Source: Laetiporus sulphureus 93-53
Taxonomy: Eukaryota > Basidiomycota > Agaricomycetes > Polyporales > Laetiporaceae
Reading direction: 5' to 3'
Length of the DNA stretch: 64,000 bases
NCBI RefSeq assembly: GCF_001632365.1
Contig: NW_024468527.1
Span: forward strand, 80,440-144,439
Below are positions 46,348-58,267 of the stretch, piece after piece; position 1 is the stretch's first letter; every line of letters starts with the position of its first letter. The notes beneath the pieces are model-generated. The model was given only the letters and a program-made list of their open reading frames with translations. It was not told the origin of the DNA and made no database searches. The position numbers and the translations under genes were made by a program.

Positions 46348-47505
46348 CTACCACATCCAGTCCTCGTCTGTGTCATCATTTGTCGTCGTGGTGCCCTTGT
46401 CATCACCGACGTTCCCGCCGGTAGCGCAGCCGCTCTGGGAAGTCCCTGCAGCACCTCCGTTGTCTGTAAAAATAAAAACGAAAGTTATCAACAAATACTG
46501 TAGCGCGACCTCCATCACTGTACGTACTGGAATTCATGTTGATCATCCCACCGACATTGCTCACGCTCCCTCCTTCCGCCTTCCCGGTGCTCCCAGAGTA
46601 CGCGTTACCGCCGGCGCCAGTGGTATTCGTGTGTCCGCCGCTCGCGCAGCCCGACGCGGACGTGCCGCCGGCGCCGGCATTGTTCGAGTTGATGTTCATG
46701 AGCGTCGGCATGCCGTCGTTGTTCGCGATGTTCGAGATCGAGCCGCCGCTCACGTCTCCCGTGCTACCGGTGTAGCCGTTTCCTCCCATCGTGTCTGCGT
46801 CATCGGTACGCTTTGGATAGGCGGAACGGAAGTTGGAGGCCATGCTGGTTCCGGAGAAAGGTCAACCGATGTCATGTAGAGACGCAATGTAGGATACATA
46901 CTCGTGGAGAGACGATTCGACACTACCGCCGGAGGCATCGCCAGTTGAGCCCGAGTAGGCATTGCCACCAGCCGTGTCCTTATCCAGAGCTCGTTTTTCC
47001 GAGGGCTGTCTGGGACCGATGCTAGAGCGACTGTCAGATATGAGCCGCCGATGAGCCACACACTAACGCACTTGGCAGGCTTCGACATCGCGGTCCCGAT
47101 AATAAGCCGTCTAGGCTCGTCGCGCGACTGGAGGGGATCATGACTAGCGGGGACTGTGCTTCCATCGGCAGTGTCGCGGGCGTGGTGTTGGTTGGGGGAG
47201 GCTATGGCATTCATCAATCGGTCAAACGTACTCCGTGCTTTCATAGCACCGGGAATAATCGAGTCTGATTGGGCGAAGTCGGATACAGGGCTTCCATCCG
47301 TTTGGTCGCCTGTGACCTTCTCAACAAGAGGAACGACCTTGAGGGAGGATGAGTCGAAGGCCTCCCCCAAGGCACGGTGTTCGATGTTCGCGTTCGAGGA
47401 GCCGGAAGAGAAGACCTGGCGGAGAATGGTCGGGGGAAGGGCAGCGACGAGGGGAGAGCTGAGGGCGGCGGCGAAGACGGCGCAAGCGAGTACCGGTACA
47501 CGCAT
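46348..47505 (-). CDS. Secreted low-complexity protein C with GGNAYSGSTG repeats
   Basis: Minus strand; ATG 47505, stop 46348 (end ...DTDEDWMW); about four introns, not all resolved. Signal peptide MRVPVLACAVFAAALSSPLV. A first domain includes 'SSLKVVPLVEKVTGDQTDG' and 'STFDRLMNAIASPNQHHA'. Then repeats appear: 'AGGNAYSGSTGDASGGSV' (near 46920-46980), 'GGNGYTGSTGDVSGGSISN' (46740-46790) and 'GGNAYSGSTGKAEGGSVSN' (near 46560-46610), with interspersed 'NNAGAGGTSASGCASGG' and an end 'GGAAGTSQSGCATGG'. The regular Gly/Asn/Ser pattern suggests an extended beta or flexible wall protein. Similar GGNAYSG proteins occur widely in agaricomycetes without assigned function, as far as I recall. Confidence 0.72.
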
Positions 47506-47933
47506 CTTGAGGTTGAAGTCGACGTCGAGTGTCGCCTGTGTGCTTGAGGTAAGAGGTTGGTGAGATACAATGAAGACGAGGAGCAAAGGAGCACTGGCAG
47601 TCACTATATGCGGCTGGCGTTGAGGCTGACATTCGCGTGCCCGTCGAACCACGTTGCCTTTCTGGGCCGAACGGCCTCCATTCCCGGAAGTCTGTGCGCA
47701 AGCCACACGGCATGATCGGCAAAGACTGAAATAGTAGAACTATATGTACAACTGCATTTAAATGCGAGTGAGAAATAAAAGACCACGAGATAGTAGTGTA
47801 ATTGGCGAACGTCGAGGCATGCCGATCGTAGGATATCAAGCGGACTGGGTATGCGAGCGCGGTGAGTTCCAGCGTAGAGGGGAAAAGCGACGACCAGATG
47901 TCCAAAAGATACAAACGAATCACTCATCGACCA
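47506..47933. other. Intergenic, 428 bp
   Basis: Promoter of gene C and 3' UTR of atg16, both minus strand. No other feature seen. Confidence 0.5.
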
Positions 47934-48966
47934 TCAGCCATTCGGTGTCTGACTCACGCTCGTCTCCACCGGAGATGGTGTCCCATCCTTCGTCGTCGCT
48001 ACACCGGACTCGTTCCTCGCATCCCCGTTTCCCGACTCCGACTCCGAGACAGACAACACCTCGTCCACAGGATCTGCTGGCGCGTTTGTCGCTGCCTGCT
48101 TCCGCGAATGCATGTCTTCGTAGAACTCGTTCGCCTCGTTCATCTTGTTCACTTCCGCCTGCTTTGCATCCAGCCACCGCTGGAGCAGCTTCGCGTTGTC
48201 CTTTGTCAGCGTTGCGTTGCGCTCTTCGATCTGACTGAGCTCCAGCTGTAGTGTATTAATCTCATCGTGGAGGATCTAACGTGGACGATAAGTGGGATAT
48301 ACGGACGCAATCGAGAACCCAGTTATTACATACCTGGGCTGTCCGATCCTTCTCGGCCATCAGCTCATTATGCTGCTCAACCTTCTTCCGCAACGCTGCA
48401 ATATCCTCTCGAGCCTTCCTAAAGTTCTCGGACTCGACCCTTGCGAGTTCCTCCTTTTCCCGCAAAGTCTCGTTCATCGCCAGCAGTCTCTGGGCATTCT
48501 GACCCTGTGTCTTGTATACTGTCGCTAGTTCATCGCGTAGGGACGATATTTGCGACTCTAGGGATGCAATATATGCTGCTCGAACAGGATTTCTGAGTTG
48601 ATCAAGTGAGACAAGCGTGCGCGAAAAGAAGCGATGCGGACGTACTCTTCTGCCGTCCCCGGAACAAACACTGTCGAACTGCTGGGATTCGGGCGTGCAG
48701 TGCCCATCGCACGGAGGAGAGACGCATTCCGCTCCTTCAAGAGTTTCGTCTGCTGTGCCAATCTGCGATCTTTTCAGCGTTCAAATACAGCCGCATACCA
48801 ACAGCGACAGCACGACAAGTCAGGATGACGCCGAGGTATCGGGATATGGGGGTGCATGCAGGGAGTCACACATACATTGTTCGATGATGGACGCGTACGC
48901 GGACTCGCGCGCGTTGCGCTCAACGAGCCGGACGCGAAGGGTCTCCTGCCATGCGGGCTCTGCCAT
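47934..48966 (-). CDS. atg16: Autophagy-related protein 16 (Atg16), short fungal form
   Basis: Minus strand; ATG 48966, stop 47934, at least four introns. N-terminus MAEPAWQETLRVRLVERNAR resembles the Atg5-binding helix of Atg16. The rest is a long coiled coil: 'LAQQTKLLKERNASLLRAMG', 'YIASLESQISSLRDELATVY', 'ETLREKEELARVESENFRKA', 'DEINTLQLELSQIEERNATL', then the family signature 'LQRWLDAKQAEVNKMNEANE'. A short acidic Ser-rich tail ends SQTPNG. There is no WD40 domain, as in yeast. Atg16 dimerises through the coiled coil and holds Atg12-Atg5 at the phagophore, where the complex acts as E3 for Atg8 lipidation. It shares a 210-bp divergent promoter with ypt7. Confidence 0.9.
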
Positions 48967-49176
48967 GGGTGGCAGCGAGTAGCGAGTGATACTGCTAGTA
49001 GTAGATACGATGATGTGGGAGACCGTGCGCGGCGGGACAATTCAATCGGAGCTGAAATCCTGACCATCTCAGATCTCACAGCCCGCCCAGCGTTCGCGCC
49101 ATTCTGGACGTGTCTCATTTTGACTCTGCCCCGCTTACATCACCTTCTTGCCTCAAATCCCTGAACTCTTCGTGCC
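48967..49176. promoter_or_regulatory. 210-bp divergent promoter between atg16 and ypt7
   Basis: The only sequence between the two opposite start codons, so it must hold both core promoters and 5' leaders. No clear TATA box on either strand. Confidence 0.75.
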
Positions 49177-50148
<972 letters not shown>

Positions 50149-50801
50149 ACGGTGCACATCACGGACGCGTACAACACCCTCACGCTCTCATGACCTACGG
50201 TTACCCATGTTACACATTGCACACCCACCGCTGCCCTTCCTTCTGTTGTCCATACTAATTTACATGTTATGATGATCGCTTTCCTCCTGTGCACCCTTGT
50301 ATTTCATATACGCAGCTGCTATTGTCCGTTGTCACGATGATGGAATATAGCATAGTACATTTCTTGTCGATATTTCTCTTGAGTGCGATATGCAAAGCGT
50401 GAGATGAGTTGAGATACGAATTGGAGATGGCGCGTACCGCGTCGCATCTCGGCTCCGCATCATTACACCAACTTCTGACGATGTCTGTTGACACATCTCA
50501 CCCACTCACCGCGGGCGGGATACCCCTTTCCTGATCACATAATCCTCCTCCTTCCTTCAAGTGCTATCTACCTTGGGCGGGCTATAGCTCAGCCGCTGCG
50601 GTATACTTCCTTTATAGACTCCTCAGCCCACGCGGCGTTACACCCAACGGTCTGGTACCGAGACACCTCAGGACCACCTACTTCGCTCTCCTCATCCTTT
50701 GACCCCGCTGGAGGTTCCTTGGTACTCTCAGTGCTTACTTGAGCTTGTCATCTCCTCGTCGAACACGCTGATAATCACCTACATCTGACAACGAGCGTGC
50801 C
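50149..50801. other. Intergenic, 653 bp
   Basis: ypt7 3' UTR and the promoter of the oxysterol-binding-protein gene. A CT-rich segment lies at 50515-50560. No tRNA could be folded from the GCTATAGCTCAGCC stretch at 50580-50593. Confidence 0.45.
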
Positions 50802-53495
50802 ATGCAACAACATCACGCGTCCCCGAGGCCACCGTTTGGCCACAGTGGCCCTTCCGGGATTCCTGGGGACCAGATCATCTGCAAGGGGTGGGTTCTGAAG
50901 AAGAGGCGCAAGAAGATGCAAGGTGTGTTCTGTGCTTCTGCGATGCTGTGCGCCTTCTCACCCAGGTGGGATGGTGAGGCTTCGCTCGCCGCTACTTCAC
51001 GCTCCAGCAGTCGGGATGGCTGTCTTACTCCTTCGAGCCTGGACAGCCCAGTCGCGACCAGGTATTCCTGCCTCAAGCAGCTATTTGCAGCACACCCGGA
51101 AGGAAGGACATACACATTGATTCGGGCAATGCGACGTTCCACATCAAGTGTCTCAGCGAGCAGGACTTTGACATGTGGATGGCGGCCTTCCGGTGGGTCT
51201 GATGCATCGGTTTAGTCAGCGTATAGTAATCATCATCTGGATTATAGCAAGTTCCTCGCTCGCGATGGCGGACAGTCTGCAGCGCCGACCCTTGGACGGC
51301 GTACCACCGTGCGCTCGTCACCAAGGCCAATGCATTACAACCGGGTGGGGGCACTTGTGGACGAGATGGGTAACGTGAGTGCTGGGACTGCCACTCTAAG
51401 CCGATAGTTGACGACGGTGTGGCAGACAATCACTGAGATGCAGGAAGCACTCACTACATTGCAAGATGAAGAAGCAAAACAGAGGGCTAATAGCATACGT
51501 TCTGAAAAGGACAAGAAGGAACGCACGAAGGAACATGGCGCTCACGTCTTTGGGATATTCAAGAAGGGTACGTCTTCACTCGCCAGCTGACCGAACCATA
51601 CTGAATCGTTATTCAACCCAGCCGCACCTCATCACAATAATGGTCTTGCACGCAGCTCTACAACAGAAACATCATCCGATACTAGTTCTGCTACTGGATC
51701 CACATATAATCGCTTACAAGCCGCGCTAGAGACTCTTAGACACCAACACTCCGCGTTAGTCAAGGCACTGCCTGGAACCACATCACTAGATACCCACTCT
51801 GTCTACGGACATACTCTGTCTCATACGCCAGAAGAAGATGGCGAACGCACGCCCACGACAGCCCACAGCATGGGCAGGAAACTCGGACGAATGTCGATGC
51901 TGAGCACGCATAGCGGCGGCAGCAACAGCGTCTGGTTCGACGCACAAGAAGGCGATGGCGCTGAAGAGTTTGTCGTGGACGCATCTCCGGGCGAATCAGG
52001 CCCTAGTAGCAGTATTCTGGATTTGAGCAGCCAGAGTACCAGCAACCAGGCAGACACGGGATCCAGCACGGATACTAGTGCGGACACCGACGCTGGCTCG
52101 GAGATATCATCAGAAACGTCAGAAGAAGAGCTGGCAGGTGCTGTATCTCCGGAACCTGAGACTGGCAAGGAGGAACGCCAAATAGTGCGACGAACGCACT
52201 TGCCTTCTGGGCCAGTGGGTGATGAAGTCAGCTTGTTCGCAGTCCTCAAGAAGAATGTAGGCAAGGTACGACAGAGCGAGTTCGTTTATGGGCTTCTGTT
52301 CACCATGCTATTCAGGACCTATCGCAAGTGGCCATGCCCGTCTCTTTCAACGAGCCGTTGACGCTCCTTCAGAAGATTGCCGAGGAGCTGGAGTATTTCG
52401 ATCTCTTATCTCGAGCGGCACAAGAAGACGATTCCGTGCTGCGCATGTGCTACGTGGCCTCATTCGCTGTATCGACCTATGCCAACACAAAGTATAGAAC
52501 TGGTCGGAAAGGCTTGTGCGCTTCCTCGGTAATATACGTGTTTTACGTACTGACAACGTTCATGCGGCATCTAGCAATCCAATGCTTGCTGAGACCTTCG
52601 AGGAGCCGAGGATGATGTTCGTAGCTGAGAAGGTATCCCATAATCCAGTGGTACTTGCGTATCATGCGGAAGGAGAAGGCTGGGAACTCTGGGCCACAAG
52701 CACTGGAAAGACCAAGTTCTGGGGTACGTCACACTTCCATTGTTGAATTTCATGATGCTCAATTCTAAGTGCGACAGGCAAGAGCTTGGAGATCATCCCA
52801 CAAGGTACAATCCATCTGAGGCTAGGAGATGAGCAGTACGAGTGGTGCGTCTACTTGTTGAGTTAGGAATGCCACTATCTGATGAAAGAACCATCAAATT
52901 TAGGACGAGGCCTTCTTCGTTCATGCGGAATATCATGATGGGCACAAAGTATCTGGAGCACTGCGGCAAGATGACGATTGAGAATACGGATACTGGATTG
53001 CGTTGTAACCTCGAGTTCAAGGAAGGCGGCTACTGGGGGCCGTCCAACATAGTCTCAGGCGCCATCGTATCTGCTTCGGGGAAGACCGAGACACACCTGG
53101 AAGGGAAGTGGGACGAGCAGATGGTTCAAAAGCTGAATTCGTCACATCTTCGAGTGCTTTGGAAGCTAAACCCGTTCCCGAAGAATGCGCCAGATTACTA
53201 CGGCTTCACCTCCTTTGGTATCACGCTGAACGAGATCACGCCGGATCTGGAGGGTCATCTACCGCCGACAGATTCGCGCTACAGAACGGATGTGAGAGCG
53301 CTCGAAGAAGGCGATATTGACCGGGCGGAGGCAGAGAAGCAACGGATAGAGGAGTTGCAGCGCGAGAGACGGCGGAGGGGCGCCGACAGGAAACCTCGAT
53401 GGTTTAAGCAGGTGGGCGACAATGAGTGGGAGTTCACTGGAGAGTACTGGCATCATCGGGAGCAGGGCTGGAAGGATATAGAGCCATTGTGGTGA
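50802..53495 (+). CDS. Oxysterol-binding protein homologue with PH domain (Osh3-like)
   Basis: ATG 50802, stop 53493-53495, about eight introns. N-terminal PH domain: 'QIICKGWVLKKRRKKMQGF', 'ARRYFTLQQSGWLSYSFEPG', 'HIDSGNATFHIKCLSEQDFD', ending 'MWMAAFRKF'. A Ser/Thr/Glu-rich linker (51620-52240) contains 'SSETSEEELAGAVSPEPETG' and may hold an FFAT-like acidic motif. The C-terminal OSBP-related domain starts near 'VGKDLSQVAMPVSFNEPLTL', then 'LQKIAEELEYFDLLSRA', 'ANTKYRTGRKAFNPMLAETF', signature region 'FVAEKVSHNPVVLAYHAEGE', 'GKTKFWGKSLEIIPQGTIHL', and ends with 'RWFKQVGDNEWEFTGEYW'. Such proteins exchange PI4P and sterols or other lipids at ER-membrane contact sites. The signature departs from canonical EQVSHHPP (see findings). 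Confidence 0.92.
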
Positions 53496-54686
53496 CAATT
53501 CTGTGTTCTCGGTCCTCCTGTAGTCACATCTTGCCGACGGGGTAACCTGGAATTATTTCTTGCAGACGTACGAACGTTATATGCATGACTACGATTTGGG
53601 GTATATGCGAAGGCAAGAGGGCCATATACCAAAGACCGGACTTTGCAAGGCATCGTCCACCACCAGTGTGACAAAAGCAAAGAGACCACGCATGTCGCGT
53701 CTTCCGGCCTCGCCTGATGCGACTGAGCAGAAGGAGCGTTCTTCGCATACGGAGATATCCACAGTGTTGAGGTTTGGATAGGAGCCGAGGCTGGAGGACG
53801 TCCGTGCAGGCACGCGGTAAGCTAGGGCATTGACGAACTCCAAATCCCATACGTTGTCAGAATGAGTCTCAAATATCGTAGGGCCGCCCAACGAGGTCGC
53901 CATTGTAGAACAGGATTGAGGCCGATGACCCGAGGAGATCTGCAGCTGAGAGCATCCAGTATAGCTCCTGCGATTTCCACCATGGGTGAAGCTGGCTGCA
54001 TGTGAATGCGCACTGATTGTGGATGGGGACTGAGTACGAGGGAAATGATATTGCCAGATATGATATTTCTTGTACCATACTGACCGCAGGGGGGGCCCAA
54101 TCCAGTCTTCGTTAATTAGGCAGCAAAGGAGTCATCTATCGGAGAATGTTCGACATCCTATGAACGCCGACGGAGACATTGATTCCCTCAAAGCGTTCAT
54201 CTGACTCCTTCAGATGAGGACTGTAGTGTTACAGGCGATCGAGGCCATGCGAACTATCAGAGGAGGAAGAGCGACGAGAAAGTGAGATCCACCCGGGCAG
54301 ATGCATGGAGAAGCCGGTCACGGCAGTTCCTCGCGATGGCGACGAGAGTGCGACTTCATCGCCTACGTCGAGAATCCTAAATTATCTCTTCGGTATAATC
54401 CTGAATGTTGTAATGAATCAGAGCCGATGAAGATCACGAGCAAGTTCAAAGCTGTCCATAGGAAATTGACGCAAGGCCGTTGGACGACCCTCGATCACGA
54501 TCGAGGTCACGTGTGCTTCCGAGTATTGGGACAGAAATTTATGCAGTCGATCGAGATTCATCTCGTGTCGGAGTCACTCTGTTTTCGAGCAGACAGCTGG
54601 GTATATGCCAAAATAGCTTTTGCCGCACTGCACTAGATATCTCACACATTGCCAGGGCCGTCTGAATCCCACCGAACGGTGGAACC
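53496..54686. other. Intergenic with weak minus-strand coding-like fragments
   Basis: Two adjoining minus-strand frames look more protein-like than their surroundings: 53869-54078 ('FTCSQLHPWWKSQELYWMLS', 'GSSASILFYNGDLVGRP') and 53589-53903 ('ETHSDNVWDLEFVNALAYRV'). They overlap in different frames without a clean intron. They might be a decayed gene; no family was recognised. The plus ORF at 54301-54636 has nothing recognisable. Confidence 0.3.
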
Positions 54687-57600
54687 ATGGCCGCCGGTCG
54701 ATGTCTAGGTGCTCGATGCACCCTCTCATCCTTGCGCATGGGCCAAATATCTCAAAGACGGTGTCTGGCCATGCATGCTGATGTGTCAGAGAAGAACTGC
54801 GCGTCCATTACCCCTCCTTATGCAAAGTTGCTGGATCGACTGGCGGTCGTCCGCCGACTCCTTGGGAACCGGCCTCTGACTCTAGCGGAGAAGATCCTCT
54901 ACAGCCATATCACCGATCCGGAGAAGAGTCTTGCAGAAGGGACGTTAAAGAGGGGAGAGACATACCTGCAGCTCAGTCCAGAGCGGGTCGCTATGCAGGA
55001 TGCATCGGCTCAGTGAGTGTGATCGGGAAACTCTGGGACGATTATGTCAAGGCTCACCTTGGGAAACGCATCGCACACCAAGGATGGCTCTGTGAGCAAG
55101 ACTCTGCTTTCTTCAAAGCCCTCAGCTCATGTATGTTTAAGCCTGCAGTTCATGAGTGCCGGCATGACGCAGTGTGCCGTACCTACCAGCATCCACTGCG
55201 ACCATCTCATCCAAGCAGCCGATGGTGCTGACGCTGACCTCAAGGTATCTCATATATTGTCACCGCGTACATGACATGCTACTTGACTTTATCTGTGCAG
55301 CGCTCAATTGCATCGAACCGGGAAGTGTTCGACTTCCTGGAGAGCGCCGCGCGAAAGTACGGCATCGAGTTCTGGAAGCCAGGCTCTGGTATCATCCACC
55401 AAATTGTGCTGGAGAACTACGCCGCGCCTGGGATGCTCATGTCCGTCCGCGTTTCCATTCCAGATTGTCATTCTCTGACTGTTGTACATACGTCTAGGCT
55501 GGGAACAGGTACACGGACTGATTGACTGATCTGGTCTCACGAACCGCTCATGAACTCTCTTTCCACCAGACTCGCATACTCCAAATGCCGGTGGCCTCGG
55601 AATGCTCGCCATTGGCGTCGGCGGCGCAGATGCCGTCGACGCAATGACCGGTACCCCATGGGAGCTCAAGGCGCCACAGATCGTAGGTATGCACTGCGGG
55701 TAGAACCTTTGTGATGCTCGTTCGAGCACTGAACTGTACGAAAGGTATCCATTTGACTGGCAAGCTATCGGGATGGGCGACGCCCAAGGACCTCATTCTA
55801 CATCTGGCCGGAAAGCTCACTGTCCGAGTGCGTAATCCATTGACATTTTGTGAATTTTCTGGTTCGAGTAACAGTGCTATAACACAGGGAGGGACAGGAA
55901 GAATACTAGAGTACTTCGGCCCGGGTGTCTTCAATCAGTCTTGCACTGGTCAGTGTCTCGTTCCACATTACATTGGCCTGGTCTTGATCTTTTCACTACT
56001 TCGTAGGCTTGGCCACGGTAGCGAACATGGGTGCCGAAGTTGGCGCAACGACGTCAACATTCCCATACACTCCAAATATGCACGCGTACCTCCACGCTAC
56101 TGGCCGAGCGCCCGTCGCGCGCGCTGCAGACAAGGCCGCGGCTGGCGGTTTCCTCGCCGCTGACGAAGGTGCCGAATATGATGAGGTTATCGAGATCGTG
56201 AGTACCATACATTCCACTTGCTTTCGTCTCCCACATCATGTACTCAGTGTCTTTCTGATTGCAGAACCTGTCCGAGCTCGAACCCAGCATCAACGGACCG
56301 TTCACGCCCGACCTGGCTACCCCATTATCAAAGTTCGGCTCATTTATCAAGGGGCAGGGATGGAAGGATGAGCTCTCTGCTGGTCTCATCGGGTCGTGTA
56401 CGAACAGTTCGTACGAGGACATGGTGAGTTTCCGCTTTTACAGTGAGCTGCAGTGTCGTAGCCAGCCGCTAACTCGTTGCGAATGTGATTCCTAGACAAG
56501 TGTTGCGGATCTCGCGAAGCAGGCCAAGGCTGCTGGGCTCAGCGTCAAGGTGCATTTGTAGTTGTCCATGCGTGAATTTAAATGCTCATACCTGTGTTAT
56601 TGTCAGGTTCCGTTCTTGTGCACGCCTGGGTCAGAACAGATTCGGGCGACGATGGAGCGCGATCAGGTTACGGATGCATTGCGGGATATTGGTGCGGTTG
56701 TGCTCGCAAATGCATGCGGTCCGTGTATCGGACAGGTGCGATACTGGGGTGAATAGAGTTGCCGGTGCTCGATGCTGATGCGATTATAGTGGAAACGGGA
56801 AGATAAAAAGGGTGAAGAGAACGGTGAGTGGCGATAGTAGCTACGAGTTTTGCACGATCTGAGGAGACTTCCTGGTAGCCATCTTGACGTCTTTCAACCG
56901 GTGAAATTGTTTTCTGTTCAGTCCCACTAAACCGTTCCTCATACGTTCACATCCTCACAGCAACTTCAAGTCCCGCAACGACGGCAACCGACTCACGATG
57001 AACTTCCTCGCCTCGCCCACCGTCGTCACAGCAATGTCGTTCTCCGGCAAGCTATCCTTCAACCCCATAACTGACACGATCCCCACGCCCTCCGGTGAGC
57101 AATTCAAGTTCTCCCCACCGAAGGGCCAGGACCTGCCTTCCGCCGGCTTCACCTCGGGCAAGACGGACTTCTATCCGAGCCCGACGCCCGCGCCCCAGCC
57201 AGACACCGAGGTGATCATCAAGGAGGGCTCGCAGCGCCTCGAGTTGCTCGAGCCGTTCTCGAGCCACTTTAGCGAAGGGAGTGGGAACAGCAGAGGGCTC
57301 GAGCTACCGAGCTTGAAGGTGCTGATGCGGGTGAGGGGAAAGTGCACGACGGATCATATCTCTGCTGCGGTACGTGCTGTGATGTGCCTCGTAAGAAGGG
57401 GTCGTTCATCCTAATGCCTGTGACTAGGGCCCGTGGTTGAAGTATAAGGGACATCTGACGAACATTTCCGAAAACCTGCGTATGTTGTCCTATTTCCTCG
57501 TTAGCATTGAATAATCTAACGATATATGCACTTCTAGTCATCACGGTATGCAGACGTCTTCCCATATTGCATCTTCTGCTTTTATAACGATACTCGCAGG

Positions 57601-58203
57601 CTACCAACGATGAGGGCGGTGAGGTGAACATAGCATTTGACCACGATCACGACCCCTCGCAAAGCGAGACAGACACGATCCCAGGCATCGCGAAACGGTT
57701 CAAGGCTCGCAAGCAGCCATGGGCGCTGATCGTCGATGATAACTACGGAGAAGGAAGTGCTCGCGAGCACGCCGCTCTCCAGCCCAGGTTCTATGGTAGG
57801 CTACAATTACACGTACCTGTCTGTAAAATCGATGACAATATTCGCAGGGTGTGCTATGATTGTCGCCCGATCCTTCGCTCGCATACACGAGACGAATCTG
57901 AAAGTAAGCAAAAACGCGTTGTCCTCTGAGTTTGTGTTGAACCTGGTCTAGAAACAAGGCATCTTGCCCCTTTGGTTCGCCGACAAGGCCGACTACTCAC
58001 GAATAGGCGCTGGCGATATCGTCGAGACCGTCGGGCTTGCCGACCTGCTCAACAGCGTGCGCAATGCCGCGATCAAGCTCAAGGTTACTCGACGCAACGG
58101 CGACGTCTTCGAGGTCCCCACAAAACACACCATGTCCAGCGATCAGCTGAAATGGTTGCGAGCAGGTTCAGCATTGAACCACATCCGCTCGCAAATGAGT
58201 TGA
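54687..58203 (+). CDS. Mitochondrial aconitate hydratase (aconitase family)
   Basis: ATG 54687 gives a presequence ([20 protein letters not shown], then ISQRRCLA) before '[20 protein letters not shown]'. Exon 1 ends 55012; exon 2 is 9 nt (55083-55091); exon 3 starts 55142. Later motifs: '[20 protein letters not shown]', '[20 protein letters not shown]', iron-sulfur cysteines in '[12 protein letters not shown]' and '[11 protein letters not shown]', '[19 protein letters not shown]', '[20 protein letters not shown]', '[20 protein letters not shown]', and the end '[16 protein letters not shown]'. All three cluster cysteines are present, so it should be active. Fungi often have two mitochondrial forms, Aco1 (TCA cycle) and Aco2 (homocitrate branch of lysine synthesis); by eye I cannot tell which, though several substitutions relative to common Aco1 sequences hint at the second type. 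Stops 64 bp before the msh1 stop. Confidence 0.94.
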
Positions 58204-58267
58204 TATGCATATGTACGGGTAGATATGCGCTTCGGTGGTAGATGACACATACATTGTATACTACACG

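Noticed and set aside
44748..47505. Secondary-metabolite or mating-type cluster
   Set aside because: No polyketide synthase, NRPS, terpene synthase, homeodomain or pheromone receptor gene is present in the window.
50575..50650. tRNA-like GCTATAGCTCAGCCG stretch
   Set aside because: Resembles a D-arm, but no anticodon stem, T-loop or acceptor pairing could be found.
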